Notes: generated by a model from the sequence alone, not told the origin. A DNA stretch of 64,000 nt from Prorocentrum cordatum (GCA_963575745.1 CAUYUJ010017833.1:30001-94000), one strand, 5' to 3'; numbered from the stretch's first letter, positions 33,534-43,018 are shown. Numbers and translations are program-made.

Positions 33534-33852
33534 GGGACTCGCACGAGCAGAACTCGTACGGACAGACCTCGCACGGGGCGTACCTCACACAGAGCGGAAA
33601 TCGAACGGCACGGACAGAGCTCGCACGCGCAAGCCTCGCACGCACGGAACAGTCACGAAAAGAACCCAGACGGACGGAACTCGCACGAACGAAATTCGCA
33701 CGACACGGAACTCGCACGGGCGACCACGCTCAACGAATCCAAGCGCGGCGAAAATCGCACATGTGCGAATTCCGTCCGTGCGAGTTCCGTGTGTGCGAGT
33801 TCCCCTCGTGCGAGCTCCGCATCGTGCGAGTTCAGTCCGTGCGAGTTCTACT
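33534..33852. repeat. Short repeat (GGAACTCGCACG) arranged as an inverted array
   Basis: From 33534 to about 33725 units read GAACTCGCACGAACG or GACCTCGCACG. From about 33766 to 33852 they read CGTGCGAGTTCCG in the opposite sense. The turning point is the palindrome TCGCACATGTGCGA at 33755-33768. The arms could form a large imperfect hairpin or cruciform. Confidence 0.8.
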
Positions 33853-34049
33853 GTTGCTTACAAAGGGGCTGCCAGCGTGCCAAACGCTAATCTTTTGAAC
33901 CCTTCCACTACGTTCCCAGTGTGGTCTCGGTGCATCCCTTAAGCCACCCGTGCGAACACCGAAAATGCTCAGGCAAGGGTGCTCGTCCTCAGGATGACTC
34001 CAAGATGCCTCGAAGATGGCTCCAAGATGCCTCCGAGACACACTGCACT

Positions 34050-34285
34050 GACCTTGCAGACGTGCTGCAGCGGATTTTTGCTTGGATTTCTGTCAATGCA
34101 CAACCCCGAAACGGCGAGTGAAAAACGAAGTGACTTTCACGTGGGTGCTTTTTAGTCTTCAATCCTGGCCATTAAAAATCAGCACCAAATTCACTTCGAA
34201 ATCTGGCACGAAATTCTCCAGGACACTCCGGGCCCATCCTATTGTGTTCCGAACGAAATCCGCTCTGCGATGTTGGCGCCATGAC
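34050..34285. repeat. 240-bp dispersed repeat, copy A
   Basis: Matches 42318-42560 over its whole length, from CCTTGCAGACGTGCTGCAGC to GCTCTGCGATGTTGGCGCCA, at roughly 80 percent identity by eye. Both copies have short open frames, but the open frame is not shared from end to end. A dispersed non-autonomous element is more likely than a gene. Confidence 0.8.
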
Positions 34286-34745
34286 AAGACGGCCCAAGAG
34301 TGTCCAATAGACGGTCCAAGACGGCCTCAAGACAGCTCAAAGAGACCCTGTGACGGCCCAATAGGGCTGCAGTAGGCCCTCCAGGAGGGCACGAAGATGC
34401 CAACACCATTGATGTTCCACCGGTTTTTGACAGATGTTCACGTTCTCGCCCTTTCGGGACGGTCCAAAACGGCCCCAGAAGAATCTAAGATAGCCCAAAG
34501 ACGGCCCCGGGAGCCCCTAAGAGGGCCCCGAGACGGGCGAAGAGGGCCCCAAGACGGCCCAAGATACGGCCTGAAAGCGTTCCAAGAGGGCCTGAAGACG
34601 TCGCAGTGAGGCCTCAAAGACTGCATTGCCTGGAAAAACCAAACAAGGCCCCGAGGGGCACCTAAGAGGCCCCCAATAGCCCAAGAGGCCCCAGGCCTCC
34701 AAGAGGCTCTCAGAAAGCCCTCAAAACTCGAAGCGGCCCCCGAGA
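34286..34745. repeat. GGCCCCAAGA-type minisatellite
   Basis: Units of about 10-15 bp such as GACGGCCCAAGA, GAGGGCCCCAAGA and GAGGCCCCCAAGA, with a nonrepeat interruption at 34400-34460 containing TTCTCGCCCTTTCGG. Confidence 0.85.
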
Positions 34746-34753
34746 TGCCTCAT

Positions 34754-34838
34754 CTTACTCCTCCTCCTCCTCCTCCTCCTCCTCCTCCTCCTCCTCCTCC
34801 TCCTCCTCCTCCTGCTCCTCCTCATCCTCCTCCTCCTC
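34754..34838. repeat. (CTC)n microsatellite
   Basis: CCTCCT run with a few ATC and GCT units. Confidence 0.95.
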
Positions 34839-34879
34839 AATCCCGTTTCCTTCCCTGTCGCACCCCCAGACATGTCGGT

Positions 34880-35112
34880 AGGGCGGGCCGGGCGTTTCAC
34901 TTGAGACTTCCTCACCATTTATGATCCTGAAGCTTGAAATTTGCAACAGCGTCCAGGATAGAGAAAGGGTGGTTTTCAGCATGTGGCTCGCCTTGGCGCC
35001 GTGCACATTCGCTTTGAAAGCTTGGAACAGCTTCACGGATGGAGGGCGGCTTCTTTTCAAAATGCGGCTCTCGCCTTAGCGCCGCGCGCATTCGTCTTAA
35101 AGCTTTGAAGCA
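34880..35112 (-). repeat. Inverted solo copies of the 58-61 kb satellites
   Basis: GGCGGGCCGGGCGTTTCACT followed by TGAGACTTCCTCAC (34881-34914) matches the minus strand of 61596-61632. The following two units (GAAAGCTTGGAACAG, TTCACGGATGGAGGGCGG, GGCTCTCGCCTTAGCGCCGC) are reverse-complement copies of the 88-bp satellite at 58.4, 60.4 and 61.1 kb. Confidence 0.75.
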
Positions 35113-35117
35113 ATTTC

Positions 35118-35305
35118 ACGGATGCGTTCCAAGAATGCTGTTCCGCACGGTTTACGACTGCTAGGACGCAATAGTCACATTGTTTCGCGCTGTTGAAATT
35201 CCAAGAATGCTTTTCTGACACGGAGTAGGACAGTCAGGACGCAACAGTCATGTTGATTCGCGGCGGTCAAGTCCCAGGAACGGTGTTTTGGCACTGTTGA
35301 AGATT
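35118..35305. repeat. Tandem repeat, unit about 73 bp, about 2.5 copies
   Basis: TTCCAAGAATGCT(G/T)TTC is followed by GGACGCAAtAGTCAcaTTG, then TTTCGCGCTGTTGAA. Units start at about 35127, 35201 and (diverged) 35274. Confidence 0.7.
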
Positions 35306-35358
35306 CTCAAACGGTTGTCTTTCAATGGGTCACTTTCCGCAAAGATAATAATAGATTA

Positions 35359-35404
35359 TCGCAGGGCCCTATGACGAGGGAGCTTGGAGGGAGGGTGTAT
35401 CATC
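35359..35404 (-). repeat. Short dispersed repeat, inverted relative to 58166-58212
   Basis: AGGGCCCTATGACGAGGGAG followed by CTTGGAGGGAGGGTGTAT matches the reverse complement of 58166-58212 with about six differences in 42 bp. Confidence 0.65.
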
Positions 35405-35442
35405 CTCCTCCTCCTCCTCCTCCTCCTCCTCCTCCTCCTCCT
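35400..35442. repeat. (CTC)n microsatellite
   Basis: ATCCTCCTCC run of about 43 bp. Confidence 0.9.
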
Positions 35443-35613
35443 TCCCCAAGTGTTCCCCTAGCGGTCTCCCCGAGCGCTGGAAGAACATGCAGTCCACCAG
35501 CACTGCCGCAGCTTGGCTCGACACTCCACTACAGAGGCGGTTCCAAAGCAGGGGGCGGCGGTGATTCGCCGCAAGCGTCTTCGATCCGCCGCCCCCGTAC
35601 CAGCCGCATTGGT

Positions 35614-35760
35614 TTAGGTCGGGCGTGTCTCCCTACATGCGGATTTGTGGCGATTTTTTTAGTACTCCCAAAGTGTCCACCATTATTCAAAACATCGTCC
35701 CCAGACCATTTTGGGACTATTCTTGAACAGTCCTCCTGTAGAGGGACACGCCCGACTTAA
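35614..35760. mobile_element. MITE copy 1 with 8-bp target duplication
   Basis: 147 bp. Terminal inverted repeats TTAGGTCGGGCGTGTCTCCC and, read inward from the right end, TTAAGTCGGGCGTGTCCCTC continue as imperfect arms of about 30 bp. GCATTGGT flanks the element on both sides (35606-35613 and 35761-35768). There is no coding capacity. The 8-bp duplication fits hAT-like and some other cut-and-paste superfamilies. Confidence 0.9.
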
Positions 35761-35859
35761 GCATTGGTGCTGGACTTCAGATCACTTCCAGCCCCTTCCC
35801 AAGGGAGTCGCGGGTGTCTTCGGCCCGACTTGCCGGCCGTCGGGGAGACCCCAGAAGGC

Positions 35860-36110
35860 ATCGAACAGCACGCCACGCCCTCCTCTCAGACATCGAAGAT
35901 GGTGTAAGGTGGCTTCCAAGATGGCCCAAGACGTCTCCAGACGCTCGTAGGTGGCCTCCAAGAGGGCCCAGAAGGTCCGAGAAAGGCCTCCAGGACTGTG
36001 CAGGATGGCGCCAGAGCGGCCCACGATTGCCCCTGGACGGACCGGGAGGGCTTCAAGTCGGCCCAAGGGGGGCTCCAGGAGGGCCCAGGACACGGCCGCA
36101 AGGCCTTTGC
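35860..36110. repeat. GGCCCAAGA-type minisatellite, degenerate
   Basis: Units such as AAGATGGCCCAAGACG and GAGGGCCCAGAAGG, diverged. They overlap Arg/Pro ORFs on both strands that are artefacts. Confidence 0.7.
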
Positions 36111-36189
36111 GATTTCGTGCTGCGCCCGCATGCGGGCCCTCGCCAAGACAACCATTCGGACCGCCCTCGTCGACCTGCTCCAGCCCCCG

Positions 36190-36278
36190 AAGATTCCTGC
36201 CCCCGCGTCCTCGCACCTGTACATGACCGACTCTGGGAAGTGCAGCTCCTCCGGCAGCGTGCCGTCGCCAGACACGAC
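36190..36278 (-). CDS. Candidate exon: second half of a Sushi (CCP) module
   Basis: Sushi modules are disulfide-bonded beta-sheet domains of extracellular or surface proteins. After an AG acceptor (36280-36279) the phase-0 frame reads GDGTLPEELHFPESVMYRCE, supplying the hydrophobic strand and second Cys of a module. It pairs with the first half encoded at 37569-37465, which also ends in phase 0. It closely resembles the exon at 46894-46800 (EEVFYPETVVQHC). The 3' end near 36190 is uncertain: no GT donor is close, but GC donors are available and are used by dinoflagellates. The next exon, which should carry the third Cys, was not found with confidence. The minus frame stays open beyond both ends, so its length is no guide. 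Confidence 0.5.
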
Positions 36279-36642
36279 CTCCGCGCGAGGGGGCGGCATG
36301 CTCCCGCCGAGACTCCCGCCAAATCTGGCGTCTCCTTCCCCCCGGGTCCGCGGGCAGGGAGTCGCTCCGTCCAGGAAGGCATGCTCCTGCACCGCGGCAC
36401 GAGCCGTCCCCCGGCCCCAGATGCCGCAGCCCGAGGAAGAAGCGAGCCTGGGTCTCCCGAGCTTGTGCCCTGCGGCGTGCGGCCGAGAGGGCGTGGAGCC
36501 CGATAGGAGGCGCGGCCACTCGCCCGCACAGTGACGCGACTGCGAGTGCCGCTCCGTGGTGCGCGCGCTGCGAGCGGGCCAGCCGTGCACCAAGACAGCG
36601 AAGACGAGCGGGCAGATGTCGGACCACCACCTCGAACTACCC

Positions 36643-36791
36643 TTAGGTCGGGCGTGTCCCCCATACAGGGGGATTTAAGATACCCGAAAAGTAATCTAAA
36701 ATGGTCAAACAAAGATTCAAACCATCATCCCCGCACTACTTTTTGACCATTTTTGAATACTCCGCCTGTAGAGGGACAGACCCGGTTTTAC
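36643..36791. mobile_element. MITE copy 2 with 8-bp target duplication
   Basis: 149 bp. The left end TTAGGTCGGGCGTGTCCCCC is the same as copy 1. The right end contains CCTGTAGAGGGACAGACCCG. AACTACCC flanks both sides (36635-36642 and 36792-36799). The internal sequence is AT-rich and similar to the other copies (TCAAACCATCATCCCCGCAC). It lies in the putative intron between the Sushi exons at 37465 and 36278. Confidence 0.9.
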
Positions 36792-37415
36792 AACTACCCC
36801 GGCATTTCTGCGCTGGGAAGGCTCGAACCTGTGAGCTTCGGGCCTGAGCTCGGGAATCTGCGCGACGCGCCCGACCACTGCCGATGTTGGGCCCCTGGCC
36901 GGCGAGACCAGCCACCGTCTATTAGAGGGAGCCAACCAAGAGGGGCCTCACTGCCCAGCGCCTCAGCGAACAGTCAAGCTATGTGTGACGCCTCGCGGCC
37001 GAATCACAAGCACAACTGGCTTGGCCAACCCACTGGCCAGCCCCTGACCAACTCCAAGGGCTGGCGCGGTAGCACTAGTCGGGCACGGGGCCAACAAGGA
37101 AAGCTTCCGCCCGTCTCTCTAATACCCCTCGGCTGGCTGAAAGGAGCGCTGACCTGAAGGCACGGCCTGAAAGGATGGCGCCAGATGCCTACAGACTTCA
37201 GAGTCTGTGGACGAGCCCCCCTGCCCCTTCTGGCTTCCATGGTTCGATCTGCGCTGCCCCACTCCCACCTCCGTGCCGAGTCCCTCTGCCTTCTGCCCAG
37301 GACACGTCGACGACGCACTCGTCTGCGCGCGCATGCGACGAGGGCGGGCCGCCACAGCTGCAGCTCGACGGCCTTTCGGCGGTATCGCCCACCTCATTCT
37401 GCCAACCCCTGTCGC

Positions 37416-37458
37416 CACGCCACGCCACGCCACGCCACGCCACGCCTCGCCACGCCAG
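37416..37458. repeat. CCACG pentanucleotide repeat
   Basis: Eight or so copies of CCACG/CCTCG. It starts only a few bases downstream of the donor site of the Sushi exon at 37465. Confidence 0.9.
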
Positions 37459-37464
37459 CCCGAC

Positions 37465-37569
37465 ATACGTCCCGGAAGGGGCGACCGTGGCGTTGCCGAT
37501 GTCCGGGGGCGCGCCGCACTTGACCGGCCTGCAGCGGTCCGTGGGGCCAAGCGGCGTGAAGGTGCCGTC
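37465..37569 (-). CDS. Candidate exon: end of one Sushi (CCP) module and start of the next
   Basis: Exactly 35 codons in phase 0, bounded by a CTGCAG acceptor (AG at 37571-37570) and a GT donor (37464-37463). It reads DGTFTPLGPTDRC, then RPVKCGAPPDIGNATVAPSG and TY. The first part is the Gly-Thr-Phe strand and fourth Cys of a Sushi module. The linker and Cys-Gly-x-Pro-Pro start of the next module follow. The KCGAPP signature is very typical of Sushi/CCP domains. Phase and domain logic join it to the exon at 42022-41980 upstream and 36278 downstream. Two modules sharing one exon, with introns inside modules, is a common CCP gene structure. Confidence 0.65.
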
Positions 37570-37629
37570 CTGCAGGGCGGCCGAGGCTGCGGAATCCAAA
37601 AAATCTGCGCCTACGCCTCCTGCACTCCC

Positions 37630-37672
37630 TGCTCCTCCTCCTCCTCCTCCTTCTCCTCCTCCTCCTCCTGTC
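37630..37672. repeat. (CTC)n microsatellite
   Basis: CCTCCT run of about 40 bp. Confidence 0.9.
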
Positions 37673-37970
37673 CAGCACGGGCAGGAATGGCGGAGGAGGC
37701 CTGGGGGCGTGATGATACTAAAGCCTAGCAGGGCCCACTGCCTTACAGTTGCGTATCAAGGGCCTGCGCCGAAGATGAGCAACTGAGACCGAAGCCTTTT
37801 CCCATTTGCGGTCTCTCATTCAACTGAGCTTCTCGGACATGAGCTGTTCAATACCATCACTCCTCTGGGCTAGATGGTTTAGCGAATAAGTTGTTCCAGC
37901 TTCCTTCTTCCCTAGCCCAAGATGTTCTCCATGATCGCGCAATATAGCCCAGGATAACTCGACTGGTACC
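37673..37970. other. Unassigned complex sequence inside a putative intron
   Basis: No repeat family and no ORF with a recognisable domain. Confidence 0.35.
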
Positions 37971-38240
37971 TTCCAACATGCCTCCAAGAGGCGCCATGAC
38001 CGTCCCAAGACGGCTCCTAGTGGCCACGGAGCTCCCAAGGACCCCCCCGAGCGGCCAAAATCCGTCCGAAACCTTGGGAAAATCAATGCTTTGGCCTTCT
38101 GGCCCTTTCGCTGCCGATGAGCTTCTCGGGCCTCAAGACGGCCCCAAGATGGCCCAAGAGAGCATCAAGAGGGGCCCAAGCCGGCCACAGGAGCGCCCAA
38201 AGGCGCCCTAAGAGCGCCCCAAGAGAGATCCAAGAGGCGA
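37971..38240. repeat. GGCCCCAAGA-type minisatellite
   Basis: Units GACGGCCCCAAGATGGCCCA, GAGGGGCCCAAG and similar, with a spacer at 38075-38125 related to those at 43470 and 49860. Confidence 0.75.
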
Positions 38241-38316
38241 CATGTTGGCCTTCCGAGAGGGGGAGGTGACATGAGCGCCGCCACCGTCCTTGATCGCCAC
38301 CACCGTCTTTGATCGA

Positions 38317-38467
38317 TAGGTCGGGCATGTCTTCCTACAGGCAGATGTTGTAAGAAAAACCAAAAGTAGCAAAAGGATATTCAAACATAGTCAAAACATC
38401 GTCCCCAGACGACGTATTGTTTTACCTATTTTCGAATATTCCCCCTGTAGAGGGACAGGCCCGACTT
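38317..38467. mobile_element. MITE copy 3
   Basis: The left end TAGGTCGGGCATGTCTTCC and right end CCTGTAGAGGGACAGGCCCG plus ACTT match the other copies. The internal CAAAACATCGTCCCCAGACG is shared with copy 1. No 8-bp target duplication is visible, so the termini are probably eroded. Confidence 0.85.
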
Positions 38468-38595
38468 GAAAAAAGCCATGGCCCCCAAAGGGGCCCCGCA
38501 AGGCCCCTCCTCGAGGCCCCCTTTGAAAGGCCCCGAGACAGCCCAACGAGGACCTCAAGAGGGCCCCAAGGGAGTCACAAAGGCTCATCCGCGTC

Positions 38596-39250
38596 CTCGT
38601 CCTCCACCTCCTCCTCCTCCTCCTCCTCCTCCTCCTCCTCCTCCTCCTCCTCCTCCTCCTCCTCCTCCTCCTCTCTCCTCCTCCTCCTCCTCCCTCCTCC
38701 TCCTCCTCCTACTCTCCTCCTCCTCCTCCTCTCCTCCTCCTCCCTCCTCCTCCTCCTCCTCCTCCTCCTCCCCTCCTCCTCCTCCTCCTCCTCCTCCTCC
38801 TCCTCCGCCTCCTCCTCCTCCTCCTCCTCCTCTCCTCCTCCTCCTCTCCTCCTCCTCCTCCTCCTCCTCCTCTCCTCCTCTCCTCCTCCTCCTCCTCCTC
38901 CTCCTCCTCCCCTCCCCCTCCCTCTCCTCCTCCTCCGCCTCCGCCTCCTCCTCCTCCTCTTCCTCCTCCTCCGCCTCCTCCTTCTCCTCCTCCTCCGCCC
39001 TCCTCCTCCGCCTCTGCCTCCGCCTCCGCCTTTCGCCTCCTCCTCCTCCGCCTCCTCCTCCTCCTTCTCCTCCTTCTCCTCCCCCTCAGTCTCCTCCTAT
39101 TTATCCTCCTCTGTTCCTCCTTCCTCCTCTCCTCCTCCTCCTCCTCCTCCTCCTCCTCCTACTCCTACTCCTACTCCTCCTCCTCCTCCTCTCCTCCTCC
39201 TCGTCCTCCTCCTCCTCATCCTATTCCTCCTCCTCCTCCTCATCCTCCTC
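38596..39250. repeat. (CTC)n microsatellite, about 650 bp
   Basis: CCTCCT runs with single-base slips (CTCTCC, CCGCCT) that move the frame, so all three frames stay open as Pro, Ser or Leu. A GGCCCC minisatellite patch at 38476-38580 precedes it. Confidence 0.97.
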
Positions 39251-40470
39251 CTCTTATTATTGGTATTCTTATCATGATTAGCATTCTTCTTATTATCATT
39301 AATATTCGTCTTCCCAGTATTAGTACTATCTTTATTATTAGTGTTACTATCATGAACGTTCTTATTCGCATTCGCATTAGTAGTATCATTCGCATTCGTA
39401 TTATGATTCGTGTTTTATCAGTGGTGTGCTTACTATTAGTAGTAGTGCTCTTCCTACTCTTCTTATTATTATCATTGTTTATTAGTATCAATAGTACTGA
39501 TCGTATGAATATGTCCGTACTATTATTAATGATACAAGTGCTAGTAGTGATACTATTCCTCCTCCTCCTTCTCATTGTCATCCTCTTCTTTGTCTTCCTC
39601 CTCATCATCATCCTCATCCTCATCATCCTGCTCCTCCTCCTCCTCCTCTCCTCCTCCTTCCTTCCCTCCGCCTCCTCTTAGTATTATTCGTCGTATTACT
39701 ATGTGTTATATTAGTGATATTGTTGTTAACTGTCGTAGTCGCATTCGCATTAGTATTGGTATGTGTTTCTTCTTATTAAGATTAGTAGTGATTGCGATCG
39801 TTGTTTTTACTATTCTTAGCATTCGTAGTCTTCCTGTTCTTATCACCATCATTAGTGTGTTGGTATTATTAATATGGATAATGTTAATGTTATTCGTATG
39901 AGTATGAGTGCAACTAGTATTATGAGTATTCCTCCTCCTCCTCATCATCATCATCATTATCATCCTCTGATGTTTCTGTCTCCTCCTCCTCCTCCTCATC
40001 CTCATCCTCCTCATCCTCCTTCTCATCCTCCTCCTCTCCTCCTGATTATTTCCTTCCTCCCTCTCCTCTTCTTAGTATTAATGTTCTTCTTAGTCTTAGT
40101 AGTATAAATATGTTTTGTTTTAGCGTTGCTCTTCTAAACTTTCTCATTCGCATTCGCATTAGCATTATTATTCGTTGTATTATGCGTGGTTTCAACCATT
40201 ATTCTTACAAGTCGTATTATTAGTAGTATCCCCGTTCTTCTTATGATTACTCTTATGTATTCGTACTATTAGTGTGGTTAGTACTAGTATTATTCGTATA
40301 ATCATTAATACAATTATTAATATTATTCCTCCTCCTCCTCCTCATTATCATCCTCTTCTTTTTCTTCCTCCTCATCCTCATCCTCATCCTCCTCATCCTC
40401 CTCCTCATTCTCCTCCTCCTCCTCCTTCTCTTCTCCTCCTTCCTTCCTTCCCTCCTCCTCCTCCTTCGTC
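39251..40470. repeat. AT-rich degenerate triplet region (ATT/CGT/CTC), strong 3-base periodicity
   Basis: Nearly every triplet in register ends in T or C: ATT, AGT, CTT, CGC, ATC, GTA. Short CTC blocks lie at about 39550-39675, 39928-40040 and 40328-40460. It gives ORFs rich in Ile, Leu, Ser and Arg on both strands. It looks like a decayed triplet array rather than coding sequence. Confidence 0.75.
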
Positions 40471-41505
40471 CATACATTCCCCAAGATAGTTTCAAGCGGC
40501 TCTCCGAAGCCTCCGATTTCGCCATCGTTGGCCTCGCTGCTCCACGTGATATGCTGACCTGCGCCCCCTCTCCAGACAACTCCCCCGGGCTTCCTTCCTG
40601 GATGGGCTGGCGGAGATACGCCAAGCGTCAAGGATTTGGATGTCCTTCGCCTTCCATTCCACGACCATCCGTCCATTCACCCTTCCTTTCGGCGTCTTCC
40701 ACAGGGACAAAGCCATGCACGACTAAGACTAAGGGATCCGACCTTGAGTGCAGATGTCATGGAAGGGCGTCTCGAGGTCTTCGGCCACTTGAATTGCACA
40801 ACAAGTATTGCACCACATAGGTCGCACCGGAGCGGATGCAAACCACGGCGAGCTTGTAAAAGATGGCATCGCACGTATGGGTTCTACAAACGTGATCATG
40901 GACTCCGCCTCCTCCTGAGCCCGGGTGTATCCGCTCGCCGCATTGCGCTGCAATCACGTACGGTGCTGCCTCATCGCTCATGTTCCCTACGACATCATAC
41001 CATCTCAGGCGCTCCTGATGGTATCCACCCACCCCCTTCACCCATGTTGCGCAACACCATGCGGTGCACATATGCGCACAAGCGTTGATATCAGAATTGC
41101 TGCTGCTAACAACGGAAATGTTCGGTAGGCTCCAAAACATGGCGAATCACACACCATCGGAATCCACTTGTTCTTCTGGCGAAAGACAGTTGCCAGAATT
41201 CAGCGCGCGCAGGCGCTGGAATCTGGAAAGAAGCAACGAGCCTCTTAGCCATGCTTCTAGCTTTTTTGAGCGGGACCAGGCGGGCCACGTGCGCGCGCCT
41301 GCCGAACACGTGCAATCACTACGCGAGCCCACCAACTTTATCAAATAATACCGTGCGGGCCACGCGCGCGCGCGTCCTCCCAGCGCGCAAGCACACCGGC
41401 GGCAGCAGGGCCCTCGACAGAAACAGCTTGCAGAGGGCCACTGGCTGCAAAAGCACCACAGCAGCGCAGGCACCGATGATCAAAGTACCCTTATCGGGGC
41501 GTCAT
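40471..41505. other. Unassigned complex sequence inside a putative intron
   Basis: About 1 kb of moderate-GC sequence free of satellites. ORFs up to 150 residues (plus 40636-41088) and 127 residues (minus 41140-40757) show scattered Cys/His but no module that I recognise. Confidence 0.4.
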
Positions 41506-41903
41506 TGCCTCCCTTCCTCCCTCCTCCCTCCTCCCTCCTCCCTCCTCCCTTCTCCTCCTCCTCCACCTCCTCCTCCTCCTCATCCTCCTCCTCCTACTCC
41601 ACCTCCTCCTCCACCTCCTCATCATCCTCCTCCTCATCCTCCTCCTCTTCCTCCCTCCTCCCTCCTCCCTCCTGGTCCCTCCCTCCTCCCTCCTCCCTCC
41701 TCCCTCCTCCCCCTCCTCCCCTCCTCCCTCCCCCCCCTCCCTCCTCCCTCCTCCCCCTCCCTCATCCCTCCTCCCTCCTCCCTCCTCCCTCCTCCTCCCG
41801 CCCCCCCTCCTCCTCCCTCCTCCCTCTCCTCCCTCCTCCCTCCCGCTCCCTCCTCCTCCTCCCCTCCTCCCGCCTCCCTCCTCCCTCCCTCCCTCCCGTC
41901 GCA
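41506..41903. repeat. CTCCCTC / CTC microsatellite
   Basis: CCTCCCTCCTCC runs, mixed 3- and 7-bp periodicity. Confidence 0.97.
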
Positions 41904-41979
41904 AAGGGTTCCCAAGCACCACCACATGCATTCTCCTCCTCTCGCCCGGCGAACGTGCCGCCGTGGGCTGCGTCCACTC

Positions 41980-42022
41980 CTGCTGGCACTGCGTGACGAA
42001 CTCGGCGCGGCCAGAAGGCAGC
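41980..42022 (-). CDS. Candidate 43-nt micro-exon of the Sushi gene
   Basis: Between a GGCAG acceptor and a GA-type donor (GAGTGG), the 43 nt supply the last base of one codon and 14 codons reading LPSGRAEFVTQCQQ. In a Sushi module this is the segment carrying the Gly-x-x-x-Phe strand and third Cys. Joined to the exon at 37569 it gives CQQ followed by DGTF, the usual Cys-x-x-(Asp)-Gly-x-aromatic arrangement. Joined upstream it completes THNG-LPSG. GA and GC donors are non-canonical but known in dinoflagellates. A weak point is that such a short exon is easy to find by chance. Confidence 0.5.
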
Positions 42023-42317
42023 CTGCCGCGCTCGGAGGGGAGGGGGGTCGGGGCTCTCGTGGAGCTCCCTCGGGGCGTTTTGGGGCTCTCAGCCTCTTCG
42101 GCAGTATTGGAGCGTCCCCAGAGGCGTCTCGGGCCTCCTGGGATCGTTGTGACGCCAAGAAAAAGAGAAAACCGAAATCCTTCAAAAACTCTTGATAAAT
42201 GACTGACTTCTGCCTCCTAGGAGGCCTCGTGGAGGCTCTCGGGAGGCCTCGTGGAGGCCTCTTGGGGCGTCTTGGAGCAAAGGCAGTGCGGCGCCAATGC
42301 TGGTCTATCTGTCATTG

Positions 42318-42560
42318 TACCGGCCTTGCAGACGTGCTGCAGCGGATTTTTGCGTGGCTTTCTGCGTGACTTGCTTCCCGAGGCGGCGAGCGAAAAACGA
42401 AGTGAACTTCGCGTGGATTTTTGTTTGGTCTTCACTCCTGGCCAACAAAAATCCGCACGACATTCACCTCGAAATCGGGAACGAAATTCTCTGGGACACC
42501 CCGGGCCCATCCCATCGCTTTCCGAACGAAGTCCGCTCTGCGATGTTGGCGCCACGACGT
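42318..42560. repeat. 240-bp dispersed repeat, copy B
   Basis: Same order of blocks as 34050-34285: CCTTGCAGACGTGCTGCAGC, GAAAAACGAAGTGA, CGAAATTCTCTGGGACAC and GCTCTGCGATGTTGGCGCCA. Confidence 0.8.
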
Positions 42561-42729
42561 TTTGGCGGTCTCGAACCGCGCTGTCGGGCGATCCGAGGCT
42601 GCCTTTGGGCGCGCTCTTCGACGCCCCCCCCCCCGGCGCTCTGGCAGGGGCCCTCTGGGCAGCCCGGCACCCATACCTGTAGCCCTGGTCCTGGCCCGCG
42701 CCCCGGGGCCCGGTGCGCCGCAATGTGCA

Positions 42730-42793
42730 CGCAGAGATCCAACGCATTGAAAAAATCCAAGCGGAGGTTTTTCGCCCTTTGCGGCCTCTAGGG
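42730..42793. repeat. 62-bp direct repeat, left copy beside MITE 4
   Basis: CAGAGATCCAACGCATTGAA, then GGAGGTTT, then GCGGCCTCTAGGG. The same string with small changes lies at 42955-43018 on the other side of the MITE. Confidence 0.85.
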
Positions 42794-42953
42794 TTAGGTC
42801 GAGCATGTCCCCCTACAGGCGGATTTTGGGCGAAGGATAAAGAATACTCAAAAAATACTCCATAATAGTGCAAAATAATCCGAAGAGTCGTCCCAAAATA
42901 TCTTTTGACTATTTTCGAATATTCCTCCTGTCGAGGGACAGGCCCGACTTCAA
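42794..42953. mobile_element. MITE copy 4
   Basis: Left end TTAGGTCGAGCATGTCCCCC, right end CCTGTCGAGGGACAGGCCCG plus ACTT. The internal TTTTCGAATATTCCTCCTGT is shared with copy 3. It lies between two copies of a 62-bp direct repeat rather than an 8-bp target duplication. Confidence 0.88.
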
Positions 42954-42954
42954 C

Positions 42955-43018
42955 CCAGAGATCCAACGCATTGAAAAATCAAGGCGGAGGTTTCTCTCAC
43001 TTTTCGGCCTCTAGGGGC
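42955..43018. repeat. 62-bp direct repeat, right copy beside MITE 4
   Basis: CAGAGATCCAACGCATTGAA, then GGAGGTTT, then TCGGCCTCTAGGG. A short inverted echo (CGGATCTCTGGG) is at 43123-43134. Confidence 0.85.

Noticed and set aside
35510-35532. Another leader-like string, CCGCAGCTTGGCTCGAC
   Set aside because: Needs a 4-5 nt gap and several mismatches, so the match is not significant.
35495-35560. Minus-strand FGTASVVECRAK as the missing third-Cys exon of the Sushi gene
   Set aside because: No convincing acceptor and donor in the right phase, and only a weak resemblance.
36815-36905. tRNA-like stretch on the minus strand with a GGTTCGAGCC B-box-like word and AGTGGTCGGG A-box-like word
   Set aside because: The T-arm does not pair (CACAG against CCTTC) and no acceptor or anticodon stem can be drawn. 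At most a Pol III box resemblance.
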